In this document: one piece after another, positions 33,090 to 43,370 of the stretch
How the letters are laid out: each line of letters begins with the position of its first letter
Numbering within the stretch: position 1 is the stretch's first letter
Source: Symbiodinium natans
Taxonomy: Eukaryota; Sar; Dinophyceae; Suessiales; Symbiodiniaceae
Direction of reading: 5' to 3'
Length of the DNA: 64,000 nucleotides
NCBI GenBank assembly: GCA_905221605.1
Contig: CAJNDS010002121.1
Coordinates: forward strand, 72,501 to 136,500
The notes under the pieces: generated by a model
Told to the model about the DNA's origin: nothing
The model's input: the letters and a program-made list of their open reading frames with translations, nothing else
The model's database searches: none
Program-made: the position numbers and the translations under genes

Positions 33090-33449
33090 TAGTTCAGTTT
33101 TCAGGGTTTAGGGTTCAGGATGGAATGGATACTCGCTGAACCCCAGAATCGGGCTCACATGCCCCGCCCCCCCCCCAACACTACTCGAGCCTTCTGGTCC
33201 TTCTTCCCTGAAAAAAGGGCACTGTTTTTAATTCCTGGGTTGCTCTTGGGTCTAGAAAAGCCTGTGGGGGGACAAGTCCTGCATTCCATACTACTCTAAC
33301 CCCTATCAAAGCGTGTCGGCGATAAAGCCTTCTAAGCATAAGTTCGTCCCCAAAGTAAATTTGATGCTGGTGGGCAGTTCTCCCGCTGTGTTCCTATAGG
33401 CTTCACATCCAGCGGAATCTTACGCAGCTGCAGGTGGACATGTCCTTCC

Positions 33450-33552
33450 TAAACCCTAAACCCTAAACCCTAAACCCTAAACCCTAAACCCTAAACCCTA
33501 AACCCTAAACCCTAAACCCTAAACCCTAAACCCTAAACCCTAAACCCTAAAG
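33450..33552 (+). repeat. CCCTAAA array
   Basis: About 14 perfect CCCTAAA units following the open block 33395-33447. Confidence 0.95.
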
Positions 33553-33780
33553 TCTAAGCCGAGCCCTCCCGCCCACAATCTGTGGCGGGCGAGGCTTGCC
33601 GAGCGTCAGCGAGCGCATGTCTCACTCGCGTCCCGAACCCTGTGAGGGTCGGCTCGTTGTGGATGCCTGTACGCATGCTGTTCAATACTATACTCTGTAC
33701 AGGTAAACACCCTAGAACCTCCACCGAAATGCTCTGACGATATCCCCACCCCCCCCCCCCCCCCCCCCCTGCCTCTGCCG

Positions 33781-34190
33781 ATGGGCTTTAGGTTTTAGGG
33801 CCTACTGGGCCTTGGGCTTTAGGTTGAGCCTACTGGGCCTTGGGCTTTAGGTTTTAGGGCCTACTGGCCTTGGGCTTTAGGGTTTAGGGCCTACTCTACT
33901 GGGCCTTGGGCTTTAGGATTTAGGGGCCAGTGGGGCTTTAGGTTTTAGGGCCTACTGGACCTTGGGCTTTAGGTTTTTAGGGCCTACTGGGCCTTAAGCT
34001 TTAGGATTTACGGGCCACTGCCCTTGGGCTTTAGGTTTTAAGGCCTACTGGGCCTTGGGCCTATAGGTTTTAGGGCCTACTGGGCCTTGGGCTCTTGTGC
34101 TTTAGGTTTTAGGGCTACTGGGCTTTGGGCTTCAGGTTTTAGGGCGTACTGGGCTTTGGGCTTTCGGTTTTAGGGCTGGGCGGGGCCATA
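33781..34190 (+). repeat. About 31 bp minisatellite (GGGCCTACTGGGCCTTGGGCT)
   Basis: Some 12-13 diverged copies of a unit like GGCCTACTGGGCCTTGGGC followed by TTTAGGTTTTA. Part of the unit (TTTAGGTTTTAGGG) is telomere-like, suggesting origin by fusion of a telomeric unit with unique DNA. Two more copies lie at 34802-34850. Confidence 0.9.
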
Positions 34191-34851
34191 ACAGACCCAC
34201 ACTTTTTCGGTAGTTTCGCTCTGTTGCCCTCACAATCCCCTGTAAATACCCATGTTTCCTGGGTTTCGACCATTGCCCCTCATGCCCGCAATTTTTATCT
34301 AAAATGGTCCTGCTTTTTTTAAGGCATCCGTAGACTGCCCTGGTATTTCTGGGTTTTTTGCACTCCTTCGCACTTAAGACGCGTCCTAAACTAAGACCTC
34401 TCCGGCATCCACTTTTGCCCAGGCCTGAGTCCACATAACATGTTTCCTCGCCTGAAAAACTTCTCACGTCGTAATAGCTCATGCTCGCAGTACTTCATAG
34501 AAGACAAGCCTTCTTGCTTCCCAAAGACACAGGATGTTCACAAGATTTCACAAGTTTGGTCTGCGAGGTTTACTGTCACGCTTGCATCCTTGCCGCAATG
34601 GATAGGCGTGCTCCCATAAATCAGCGAGCTGTCGGGTTGGGGTTCACTCCATGGCCCCAGTCGGGGCCTGGCTTCCTTGGGCAGAAGTTCTGACTCTCGC
34701 AGGCAGATGCGGCTGGTCTGACTTTGACTGTCAAGCAGCAGCAGAAACGTGGACCAGTCTTTCTGGAGCTGAGTTGACATGGACACAGGATCACCGCCAG
34801 GTTTCAGGGCCTACTGGGCCTTGGGCTTTAGGATTTAGGGGCCTACTGGGC

Positions 34852-35118
34852 GTAGCCAGTCGCAGGTGGCACTGGGTCGGTTGGGCCTGTGCCCAGCCAA
34901 CATCAGAGGTGAAAGCAATCTCGAACTTCAGGCCTGCATCTCGAACGTCAAGTAGGACCTCCCCCGTAGCCAGTCGCAGGTGGCACTGGGTCGGTTGCCC
35001 AGCCAACATCAGAGGTGAAAGCAATCTCGAACTTCAAGTCGGAGCTCCCCCGTAGCCAATCGCAGGTTGCACTGGATCGGTTGGCCTGCGCCCAGCCAAG
35101 ATCAGAGGTGAAAGCAAT
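34852..35118 (+). repeat. Three tandem copies of an 86-114 bp unit
   Basis: GTAGCCAGTCGCAGGTGGC starts at 34852, 34966 and 35052 (last copy diverged). Each contains CCCAGCCAACATCAGAGGTG and AAAGCAATCTCGAACTTCA. Both strands are open across copies, but the repeat structure alone explains this. Confidence 0.88.
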
Positions 35119-35154
35119 GCTGATAAACCTCCGAATTCTTGAAAGCGTCATTAT

Positions 35155-35218
35155 CCTCGTCCTCATCATCATCACCATCATCACCATCACCATCATCATA
35201 ATGATGCTGATGATGATC
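35155..35218 (+). repeat. CAT/CAC trinucleotide microsatellite
   Basis: Imperfect (CATCAC/ATG)n tract next to the three-copy repeat. Confidence 0.85.
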
Positions 35219-35761
35219 AGCAACCTCTACACATTGCATCATGCTTCTATAACTGTTTTGTGTTTTGCTGTGCAGATGATATACAGTACCATGGGTTTTT
35301 GCGTTGTGTGATGAAAAAAACCGTATCTGTATTATCTTGAACTCTGGGCGGTAGGGGTGGGCGAGCCAGTCCTGAACCCGCTGCTCACTTTGAAGACACC
35401 CTAAACCCGAAACCCGAAACCCTAAACCCTAAACCCCTAAACCCCGAGCCCTCGATGTGCCGGAAACCTTGGACCGAGCCAAAGCACGCACTTGGACGGT
35501 TCGAATATTCGGGTTTCGGGTTTAGGGTTTAGGGCTTAGGGTTTAGGGTTTAGGGTTCTATTATGATGGTCCCCTGTATAATTATACAAAAAGGAGCCCC
35601 AAAACCCTATTGTAGTTCTTAAGGCCCCTGCGGTCAATCTGGGGGCGGCACCTGCACGCTGTAGCCATGGTTTTGGGGTGCTAAGGTTGCTCTTCGGTTT
35701 AGGGTTTAGGGTTTAGGGTTTAGGGTTTAGGGTTTAGGGCTTAGTAACCCTAAACTCCAAA

Positions 35762-35865
35762 CTTGGGATGTTTCCCCTTATACTAGCCGTCCTTAAAATG
35801 AATTAAGTACCCCCCCTATCATGATCCCTAGTGCGGACTGTTAGTAGGAGGGGGGAGCATCCCAA
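35762..35865. mobile_element. MITE-like element, TTGGGATGTTCCC family (full)
   Basis: CTTGGGATGTTTCCCCTTAT...AGTCCTTAA at the left, GGACTGTTAGTAGGAGGG...GAGCATCCCAA at the right. About 104 bp. Confidence 0.75.
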
Positions 35866-36312
35866 CCCCAACCCTAGACCCTGAACTCCAATCCCCAAGC
35901 CATTTGCCCAATCGCTCGCTGGCGCCGAGTCTCTTCCACGCTGGCGCATCTCCACAGACATTCTGGCAACCTCGCGGGAGCACAGCACCGAGTGCCAGGA
36001 GGCAGCGTTGTCATGTTTACTAGGAATCATCCCTGGACTTTAAGCCAAAGGCCGTAGATGCTAAACCCTAAACCCAAACCCCAAACCCTAAATCCTAAAC
36101 CCTAAACCCTAAACCCTAAACCCTAATTTAACCCTAAACCCTAAACCCTAAACCCAGACCATAGTTAGGGTATTGTTGAAGACGTCGTTGCCGGAGGTTT
36201 TGTTGAATGTGTCGTTGTTGGGGACCTTTGCCGGCACTGGTGGTCGCAGGTCCAAGGAGCCTTGAATCCATGTGCACGGCGGTTTAGGGTTTAGGGTTTA
36301 GGGTTTAGGGTT

Positions 36313-36425
36313 AGGGATGTCCCCCCCTTACTACCAGTCCTTAGTAAGGCTTATAGTACCCCCTGTTATAATCCCTATTAAGGACCATTAAGGACTGTTA
36401 GTAGAAGTATACGGGGAAGCATCCC
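36313..36425. mobile_element. MITE-like element, TTGGGATGTTCCC family (full)
   Basis: AGGGATGTCCCCCCTTACTA at the left, TAAGGACTGTTAGTAG...GGGAAGCATCCCG at the right, with a duplicated TTAAGGAC inside. It abuts a TTTAGGG array. Confidence 0.75.
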
Positions 36426-36676
36426 GAGCTGAAGGTTTTCGGGTCGCCAACACCATCTCGATGGCCAGAATCATGAAACCTGCACGAAAACTTAGGGTTT
36501 AGGGTTTAGGGTTTAGGGTTTAGGGTTTAGGGTTTAGGGTTAGGGTTTAGGGTTTAGGGTTTGGCATTCATGTGGTGTTCAGTGTTATATGAACCCCCTG
36601 AGCCTTTTCCAGCATCCTTGACTTAACCCCCCAAAAGCCGTAAACAAATCTTGATATGTCTTGCGCTGAGCCGAAG

Positions 36677-36727
36677 GCCTACAATACTGTCACTGCCAGC
36701 TTCGAGCGGACCCAGCGCTGGCAGCAG
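36677..36727 (+). CDS. PPR-like exon
   Basis: Reads AYNTVTASFERTQRWQQ. It is a strong match to Y-N-x-x-I-S-A-x-x-x-x-x-x-W-Q-x. The acceptor is CGAAG|G and the donor GC. The frame remains open for AAARF. Confidence 0.72.
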
Positions 36728-36966
36728 GCCGCTGCCAGATTTAGGGGGGTTTGGGGTTATTGGGCTCAGGGTTCCATTTAGGGTGTAGGGTTTAGGGTGT
36801 GGAGGTTTAGGGTTTCAACCTGACCTGAAAGCCTGAACCCTCCACTCTACAAACCCTAAACCCTAACCCTGGACCACAAACCCTCAGCGCGAAGGTTCTG
36901 GCGCTGTTGCCTCCTCTGAGCCTGGGCCGGCGTGAGAGTGTTGGTTGGGGAAGACCTTGAGGGTAA

Positions 36967-37050
36967 CATATGGGGGTTTGCGACCCCTAGAATTCCCTTA
37001 GAATGAGGATCATCATGAGGTACCCCCAATTCTCGGAAACCCCCCATATG
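36967..37050. mobile_element. Inverted-repeat element, CATATGGGGGTTT family
   Basis: CATATGGGGGTTTGCGACCC at the left pairs with GGAAACCCCCCATATG at the right. Related pieces: 4603-4705, 37705-37790, 55417-55529, all with GAGGA/GGTACC-type centres. Confidence 0.6.
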
Positions 37051-38414
37051 GGTCGGAATAGTTACTGTAGAATCGAATTCCCTTAGGGTCCCTTTATGAT
37101 AATACTATAATAATCCCCAAAACCCTATTCTAATTATTCAGGCCCCTACATTAGTTGTTTACTGTAGGGTTAGGTGTTCTCGTCCTAAACCCTAAACCCG
37201 AAACCCTGAATTTGGGTTTCGTTATTTGGTATGAGTGAAGTTTAGCCCTCGTATTCCTTGGTGAATGGAGACGTAAATCAAGGCCTGAGAGTGTAGGTTT
37301 TGGGGTTTAGGGTTTAGGGTTTCGGGTTTAGGGTTTAGAGTAGGATTTAGGAGCTAGTTTTGCCAAGGGTTCAGGCTTGGGTTGGGAATGAGGAGATGCA
37401 ATTCTAAGCAGCGCTGTGCCTGTGGGCTTGCGTTTCGGAGGGTTTAGGGTTCTAGCGTTTAGGTTTAGGGTGTTCATGGCTTAGGGATGTTTAGGGTTTG
37501 GGTTCGCGGTGACACAGGCGATTCGCTACCCTAAACCCTAAACCCTAAACCCTAAACCCTAAACCCTAAACCCTAAACCCTAAACCCTAAACCCTAAACC
37601 CTCAGGCCTGAGCCACCTAGGGTGCATCTGCACATGCCTGTCGCGCAAGCACGCCCAAGAGGTGGAGTGAGTTCACGCTGTCGGTGATTCTGATGGTGCT
37701 ACCCAAATTTCGAAAATACAGGACCCCTACTGTAATAAAGACCCCCAAATAGCAGAAGGTACCCCAAATTTTCGGAAACTCCCAAATGTCTTCTCTAAAC
37801 TCAACATGCCTTAAAGTCCCAATCCCTTAATCCCAAATCCGTAGCCCCTCAAGAGCTCGAAGCAAGCTCCGATACCGGACCATCTGAGCCCCCTAAGCCT
37901 CAAACGTCACATAGGGGTTCTAATATTTACGAATAGTATGCCCTTACGATCCCTTTATAATTATACCACAATAACTCCCCCCAAAACCCATTTCTAGTCA
38001 AAAGAAGGTCCCTATCTTAGACCCGAATTATACCATGATACCCCCCCCCCCCCCAAAAAAAAAAAAAAGAAACCTTGTTCTAACAACAAAAGGGCCCCTA
38101 AATTCGACCCGAAGCCTTGCCACCTCGTGGAACCCGAAGGTACAGAGCGGAGCTGCAGCTCAGTCCCACCTGCCTCGTCTCGGTCCTGAGGAGCCACCGT
38201 GGTGCGGCATGTGGGGGTTTAGGGTTTAGGGTTTAGGGTTTCGGGTTTAGGGTTTAGGGTTTAGAGTATAGGGTTTGGGGTTCAGGGTTTAGGGTTTAGG
38301 GTTTAGGGGTTAGGGTTTAGGGTTTAGGGTGAAAGCTTGTGGGTTCATGGTTTAGGGCTTGGGGCTTGCGGGTTGTCAGCTTTCTCGTGCTTTTCATTTA
38401 CCGTTTTCTTCTTT

Positions 38415-38449
38415 AATTCATTCATTCATTCATTCATTGATTCATTCAT

Positions 38450-38480
<31 letters not shown>

Positions 38481-38506
38481 CTCTCTCTCTCTCTCTCTCG
38501 CTACAG
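38415..38506 (+). repeat. TTCA/TTTC/TC microsatellite serving as polypyrimidine tract
   Basis: Consecutive (ATTC)n, (TTTC)n and (TC)n runs lead directly into GCTACAG|C, the acceptor of the next PPR-like exon. The tract has the position and composition of a branch-site-proximal polypyrimidine run. Confidence 0.75.
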
Positions 38507-38646
38507 CAGAGGGCCACCTGATACCCTAAGCTGCAACGGCTACTTGACCAAGTGCCTGGCGACTTCTCTCAGGAGCCTACGCGATTCGGGGGCCTTCTGG
38601 GAGCGTGCTGCGGCGCTTCTCGGACTTCAACGAAGCATCTTGTTAA
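38507..38646 (+). CDS. PPR-like exon
   Basis: C then RGPPDTLSCNGYLTKCLATS, LRSLRDSGAFWERAAALLGL and QRSILL. It is a clear PPR pair (L-S-C-N...GAFWERAAALL). I place a GC donor at 38647, before a MITE-like element. Removing the element restores IKPEVVMTANHTM, the expected start of the next PPR unit. Confidence 0.72.
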
Positions 38647-38649
38647 GCA

Positions 38650-38886
38650 TCAAACCCGAAGGGTCCATGTACCTACATAGTATATACTTGGGCTCTAAAG
38701 CTACCACATGGGAACCCCTCTTCTACTACTTTGATGCTTAAGAGCCCCAAAAGAATAAGAACAAATCATAATCCCTATATTACCCTTAATAAGGAAGAAT
38801 GTCTTTTTGTTTTAATTTTTAGGTGGGTTCTCGAGCAATTCGTAGTTTTAGGCCCAAGTATGTACTTTATAGGTACATGGACCCTC
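38650..38886. mobile_element. MITE-like element inside a PPR coding unit
   Basis: The ends GGGTCCATGTACCTA and TAGGTACATGGACCCT are about 235 bp apart. AAACCCGAAG occurs on both sides (38652-38661 and 38891-38900), a probable target duplication. A diverged relative is at 16605-16830. Confidence 0.75.
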
Positions 38887-38888
38887 AG

Positions 38889-38946
38889 GAAAACCCGAAG
38901 TCGTCATGACAGCAAACCATACTATGTACTGCGCGTCCTTGTGGCG
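38889..38946 (+). CDS. PPR-like exon after the element
   Basis: Two bases (GA), then KPEVVMTANHTMYCASLW and CG. The acceptor is CTCAG|G and the donor GT (GTAACG). P-x-V-V-x-x-N-x-x-M fits the start of a PPR unit (R-P-N-V-V-T-Y-N-A-A-I). Confidence 0.65.
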
Positions 38947-40645
38947 GTAACGTAGCTTGCAATCCTCAGCAGCAAAACAGTTGAGTTCTGAGATTTGAAG
39001 TTCACCTTCTGGCTCTTGATAGGAAGTTTAAGTCCCAAACCCTCGACCCTAAGCCCTTCACCCTAAACCCTAAACCCTAAACCCCTAAACCCTAAACCCT
39101 AAACCCTAAACCCTAAACCCCTAACCCCTAAACCCTAAACCCTAAACCCTAAACCCCTAAAGCCCTAAAGCCCTAAGCCCCTAAACCCCCAAACCCAAAA
39201 CCCTTTGCCCTTCAGGTCGTCCCCTTCTTCGGGGGGGGGGGGGGGGGCAGGGATGAGGTGCCCTTCGACTTGGTAGCCTAGGAACAACATCAACCTTGAA
39301 ACCCTAAACCCTAAACCCTAAACCCTAAACCCTAGACCCTAAACCCTACTTAGTAGCTGAATGAGTACACTTTACACTTTTTGGGGTAGTATAATCTCCA
39401 AGAGAACTGAAAGTGTACACTTTGTTGGGGCTTGTGAACTCAGCAACGAAGAATACAGGCACCCTTTTTTGACTTAACTACCTTAGAAGGGAACCCTAAA
39501 CCCTAAACGCCCTAAACCCGGGATCCTAAACCCTGAGCACTAGATCCGAAACCCTTTGTGAAGGGAACCCTAAACCCCAGACCCCACCCCCCCCCCCCCC
39601 CCCAAACCCTAGATGCTAAACCCTGAACCCTGAACCCTAAACCCTAAACCCTAAACCCTAAACCCTAAACCCTAACCCCCAAGGCCCTAGACCTTAGAAA
39701 CCTGAGAGTCGACGGCTTAAGGCTTGCAGCGAACTCCATAAAGTTGGAACATGGTTTAGGGTTTAGGTTTAGGGTTTAGGTTTAGGGTTTAGGGTTTAGG
39801 GTTTAGGGTTTCGGGTTTAGGGTTTAGGGTTTAAGGTGCTTAAGAACCCCACGCAAAGATGTAGGAGCGTTCTTCCTCAGAAGGGTAATATGGGGATGGC
39901 TTTTTTTGATGCCTTCATGTAATCAAACTTGTTTCTAGCCATAACCCTAAACCCTAAACCCCCAACCCTAAACCCTACACCCTAAACCCTAAACCCTAAA
40001 CCCTAAACCCTTCGATAGATCTCGCGCATGTGGCCGGTTTAACTCACAAGCAGTAAGGATGGCAACAGAACGGAGTTCCGCTATAAGGGGCCCTCCGAAC
40101 TTAGATCCCACCCCGCACCCCTCGCAGAACTGCAGGGTTTTGGGCGGGTTTTGGGTTTTGGGTGTAGGGTTCAGGGTTCAGGGTTTAGGGTTTAGGGTTT
40201 AGGGTCTAGGGTTTAGGGTTTAGGGCTGCCTGAAAGCAGCCGCCTAGGTAACTTCCGTGCAACCTGGAAGTCCTTAAGCCCGAAACCGTATAGGGGCTTG
40301 GGGTTTGGGGTTTAGGGTTTAGGGCTTAAGTCTAAACCCTGAATGATTTTTCAAGCATAAACATCTGCAGCGCTTCTGATTGAACGCACCGTGGTGGTTT
40401 GAAGAATATCTTGTTTGGGATGTTTCCGAGGCTTCATTTCAGGGGCAAACTAGTATCGGTTCTTTGTTGCAAGATGTGGACGAAGGATTGCTGACAGGGT
40501 AGGCTTTTCACCCTTAACCCTACGCCCTAAGCCCTCAACCCTTATCCCTAAACACGAAACCCTAAACCCTAAACCCTAAACCCTAAACCCTAAACCCTAA
40601 ACCCTAAAAAGATCGCTCTAAGCCTCAAACGCTGAACGTCCGAAG
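38947..40645 (+). other. Telomeric arrays and homopolymers; no recognised gene
   Basis: CCCTAAA repeats lie at 39058-39205, 39300-39345, 39635-39680 and 40557-40610. TTTAGGG lies at 39752-39835. Poly-G and poly-C runs lie at 39231-39247 and 39586-39603. An inverted AGTACACTTT/AAAGTGTAC pair lies at 39365-39422. The rest is unique with no convincing coding block. Confidence 0.5.
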
Positions 40646-40739
40646 CCAAAACAAACGCCGTCGCCAAGGCTGGTCTCGCAGCAGGGGGTCGCAGACATTG
40701 GGGGCAATGCGCGCTCCGTGGGGTCGGGGGCCTCAAAGG
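40646..40739 (+). CDS. PPR-like exon
   Basis: Two bases, then KTNAVAKAGLAAGGRRHWGQ and CALRGVGGLK. N-A-x-x-x-A-x-x-x-G-x-R-H-W-x-x-A-L fits PPR. The acceptor is CGAAG|C and the donor GT (GTTTAG), which is the first base pair of a telomeric array. Confidence 0.55.
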
Positions 40740-41777
40740 GTTTAGAGTTCAGGGTTCAGGGTTTAGGGCTAGGGTTTAGGGTTTAGGGTTTAGGGCTAGG
40801 GTTTAGGGTTTAGGGTTTAGGGTTTAGGGCTAGGGTTTAGGGTTGAGGGTTTTGGGTTGAGGGTTTAGGGTTCAGAGATTCAGGGCTGCAACCTTGAGGA
40901 GTTGATTGCTTTGGGGCTTGGGGGTAAACTAACCCTAACCCCTAAACCCTAAACCCTACACCCTACACCCTACACCCTAAACCCTAAACCCTAAACCCTA
41001 AACCCTAAACCCTAAACCCCTAAACCCCTAAACCCCTAAACCCCTAAACCTCAAACCCTCTAAGGGTTTTGGGGGGTTTTGGGCGTCAGGATAGGGGGCT
41101 TAGGGTTTCAGAGCCTGTCTCTGGGAAATCTCCCACCTTGCTAACTTGTTGGGCTGTGGGCTACAGGGGCTACGCCGGGCTTGGGGGTTCAGGGCTTTGG
41201 GTTAGGGTTTGGGTTCAGGGTTCAGGGTTCAGGGTTTGAGGTTTAGGGTTTTGGGTTGTGAGTTTAGGGTTGTAGAGCTTGGAATGGGGTCCTGAAGAAA
41301 CCGTAAGCCCAAGGATCTAAGACCTACAGTAGTCGGGAAACCCTCAACCCTACACCCTACACCCTAAACCCTAAACCCTAAACCCTTCGGTGCTCACCTT
41401 GGGGGACCCCGACGAGCAAAGTCTTGATCCTAGATCGCAACATAAGCCCCAAACCCTAAACCCCAAACCCCAAACCCCAAACCCTAAACCCTAAACCCTA
41501 AACCCTAAACCCTAAACCCTAAACCCTAAACCCTAAACCCTAAACCCTAAATCCCAAGCCTGAAGCCCGTTGAACTTGGCTTGTGAGGTTCGTGATTGAA
41601 CTCGATAAGCGATTGCTTTAGGGAGTAAGGCTTTAGGGCTTCCGCATGGATTCCCAAGTCCCACGCCTCGGTCTCTGACTTTAGGGGGTAGTAGTACGGG
41701 GTTTAGGGTTTAGGGCTTAGGTTTTAGGGTTTAGGGTTTAGGGTTTTGGGTTTTGGGGTTTAGGGCTTAGCCGCAAG

Positions 41778-41844
41778 GATCAGCACCCTTGCCACGGGTG
41801 CGAGATGGGCCTCCGCGCTGTTCCTCTTTCACAGCTATCTGCAG
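41778..41844 (+). CDS. PPR-like exon
   Basis: G then ISTLATGARWASALFLFHSY and LQ. I-S-x-x-x-x-x-x-R-W-x-x-A-L-x-L fits PPR well. The acceptor is GCAAG|G and the donor GC after CAG. Confidence 0.68.
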
Positions 41845-42175
41845 GCCGGATGTTGAGGTTTAGGGTTTAGGGTTCAGGGTTTAGGGTTTAGGGTTTAGGG
41901 TTTAGGGTTTAGGGTTTAGGGTTTAGGGTCAGGGTTTAGGGTTTAGGGCTTAGGGCTTAGGGTTTAGGGTTTAGGGTTTAGGGTTTTAGGGTTTTAGGGT
42001 TAAGGGCTCCTCCCTCCAAACATCTGTTGCTCAGCAATGTCGGCTACTGATGGGTAGCTCCAAAACCCTTATCCTCTCAACCACAAACCCCACTCCCTAA
42101 ACCCTAAACCCTAAGCCCTAAACCCTAAACCCCAAACCCTAAACCCTAAACCCTAAACCCTGGACTGAGTCTGAG

Positions 42176-42265
42176 GATGGCCTCCAGCCGCAATGGATGG
42201 AGGTCTCCGCCACTATGTCTGCCTGCCACGTGCACGCAGAGAACAAACGATGGTATCCCTCAGGA
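42176..42265 (+). CDS. PPR-like exon
   Basis: Thirty codons including EVSATMSACHVHAENKRWYP. A clear PPR match (x-A-x-M-S-A-C-x-x-x-x-x-x-R-W). The acceptor is CTGAG|G and the donor GT (GTTGGG). Confidence 0.7.
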
Positions 42266-42475
42266 GTTGGGGTTTTGGGTTTGGGGTTTAGGGTTTAGGG
42301 TTTAGGGTTTAGGGTTCAGGGTTTAGGGTTTAGGGGGTTCAGGGTTTAGGGGGAGGGGATTAGAGTTTAGGCTTGCGGGTTTACGGTTACGGCTTAGAGA
42401 GTCGATGGTTGTCAGGGATATAGTTCAGGATAACCTGCCACCGCCAGGCTCTAAGTCTAGGACTTGGGGTCTAGG

Positions 42476-42674
42476 TTGGGATGTTCCCCCTTATAGGGTT
42501 TCACCCTAAACCCTAAACCCTAAACCCTAAACCCTAAACTCTGAACTTAGGACTACTAAGCCCCAGACTTGGGATGTTCCCCCAAAATTCAGCAGCCCTC
42601 AACAGGGATTATAGTGCCCCCTACTTTACTATAGTCCAATTAAGGACTGTTCGTATAAGGGGGAGCATCCCAAG
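42476..42674. mobile_element. TTGGGATGTTCCC element with its left end duplicated around a telomeric array
   Basis: A 15 bp start TTGGGATGTTCCCCC at 42476-42490 is followed by a CCCTAAA array (42504-42540). The same 15 bp then recurs at 42569 and continues into a full element ending GGGAGCATCCCAAGG at 42674. Confidence 0.75.
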
Positions 42675-42753
42675 GTCTATTGTTTAGGGTTTAGGGTTTA
42701 GGGTTTAGGGTTTAGGGTTCAAGCCCCAAACCCTAAACTGTGGTTGTTCTAGA

Positions 42754-43074
42754 CTGGGCTTTGGCCTCTACAAGGGCGCTGTTTAGGCTTTGTGCCATAG
42801 CACCTTTTACCTTAACAAGATCGATGACCAGATTTTCAAGAGACTGCAGAGGACGAGGGCAAAAGAAGTCTTTCAGCCACTGGTCAAGGCCGATCCGTAA
42901 AACGACATTTTCTTCGATGGCCCAGAGGAAGGTTTCCCAACTGGGGCACCAATTCGTTTGCAGGACCGTGTGTTTCCGAACATGGTCCGCTTGGAAAGTG
43001 GCGAGTGCATCCCGAGGGACCAGTTTGAAGCAAGCCAGCCATGGGAGCTCACGCGCGAAGGCGGAAAGGTTTAG
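42754..43074 (+). pseudogene. Broken coding region of unknown family
   Basis: One + frame reads coding-like protein interrupted by TAG (42784) and TAA: LNKIDDQIFKRLQRTRAKEV, then DGPEEGFPTGAPIRLQDRVF and ESGECIPRDQFEASQPWELT. Composition is balanced and charged, unlike the repeat-derived frames. It ends in TAG at 43072. An overlapping frame is open for 123 codons but starts at GTG and reads poorly. The family is not recognised. Confidence 0.4.
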
Positions 43075-43295
43075 GGGGGTAAGGGTTTTAGAGTTTTTTT
43101 GGGTAGGCTGAGAAGTCCTGCTGTCGCCCAGCAGCTAAGCCTCTGGCAAAGCTCCATGTCTCCCCTAAGACCAAGAGAAGGGGGAGTCACACTTCCTGTC
43201 TACACGAGAGTTGCCCATAAACCCTAAACCCTAAACCCTAAACCCTAAACCCTAAACCCCTAAATCCCCCAAACAGAAGAATCCCGGCCGCTTAG

Positions 43296-43364
43296 GTGAC
43301 ACGGGGCCTCAGTGGCCACTCGCAGTGAAGATGCCTCCTGGCTCATGGGCCCCAGATGCACAGG
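43296..43364 (+). CDS. PPR-like exon
   Basis: Two bases, then DTGPQWPLAVKMPPGSWAPD and AQ. Q-W-P-L-A-V fits the PPR W-x-x-A-L helix, but the rest is diverged. The acceptor is CTTAG|G. A TTTAGGG array follows at 43371. Confidence 0.45.
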
Positions 43365-43370
43365 GCTTGG

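Larger units (their letters stand above)
31016..36676 (+). other. Telomeric arrays, MITE copies and minisatellites; no recognised gene
   Basis: Degenerate telomeric repeats fill 31016-31380 and 31960-32070. The largest TTTAGGG block lies at 32828-33089, a CCCTAAA block at 33450-33552. 32735-32815 (DDFTDVAVLTAPKLRVQ) and 33395-33447 (LHIQRNLTQLQVDM) are open coding-like blocks. 34200-34482 is open for 116 codons on the - strand from a true ATG, but matches nothing I know. 35890-36030 is open on both strands and faintly PPR-like. MITEs and minisatellites are listed separately. Confidence 0.45.

Noticed and set aside
34132-34482. A 116-codon - strand gene
   Set aside because: It starts with ATG but its tail is minisatellite and there is no family signal or splice context; left as an unassigned open frame.
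35661-35677. Relict dinoflagellate spliced-leader sequence (GTAGCCATGGTTTTGG)
   Set aside because: Only a partial resemblance to the leader, with no adjacent retrocopied gene.
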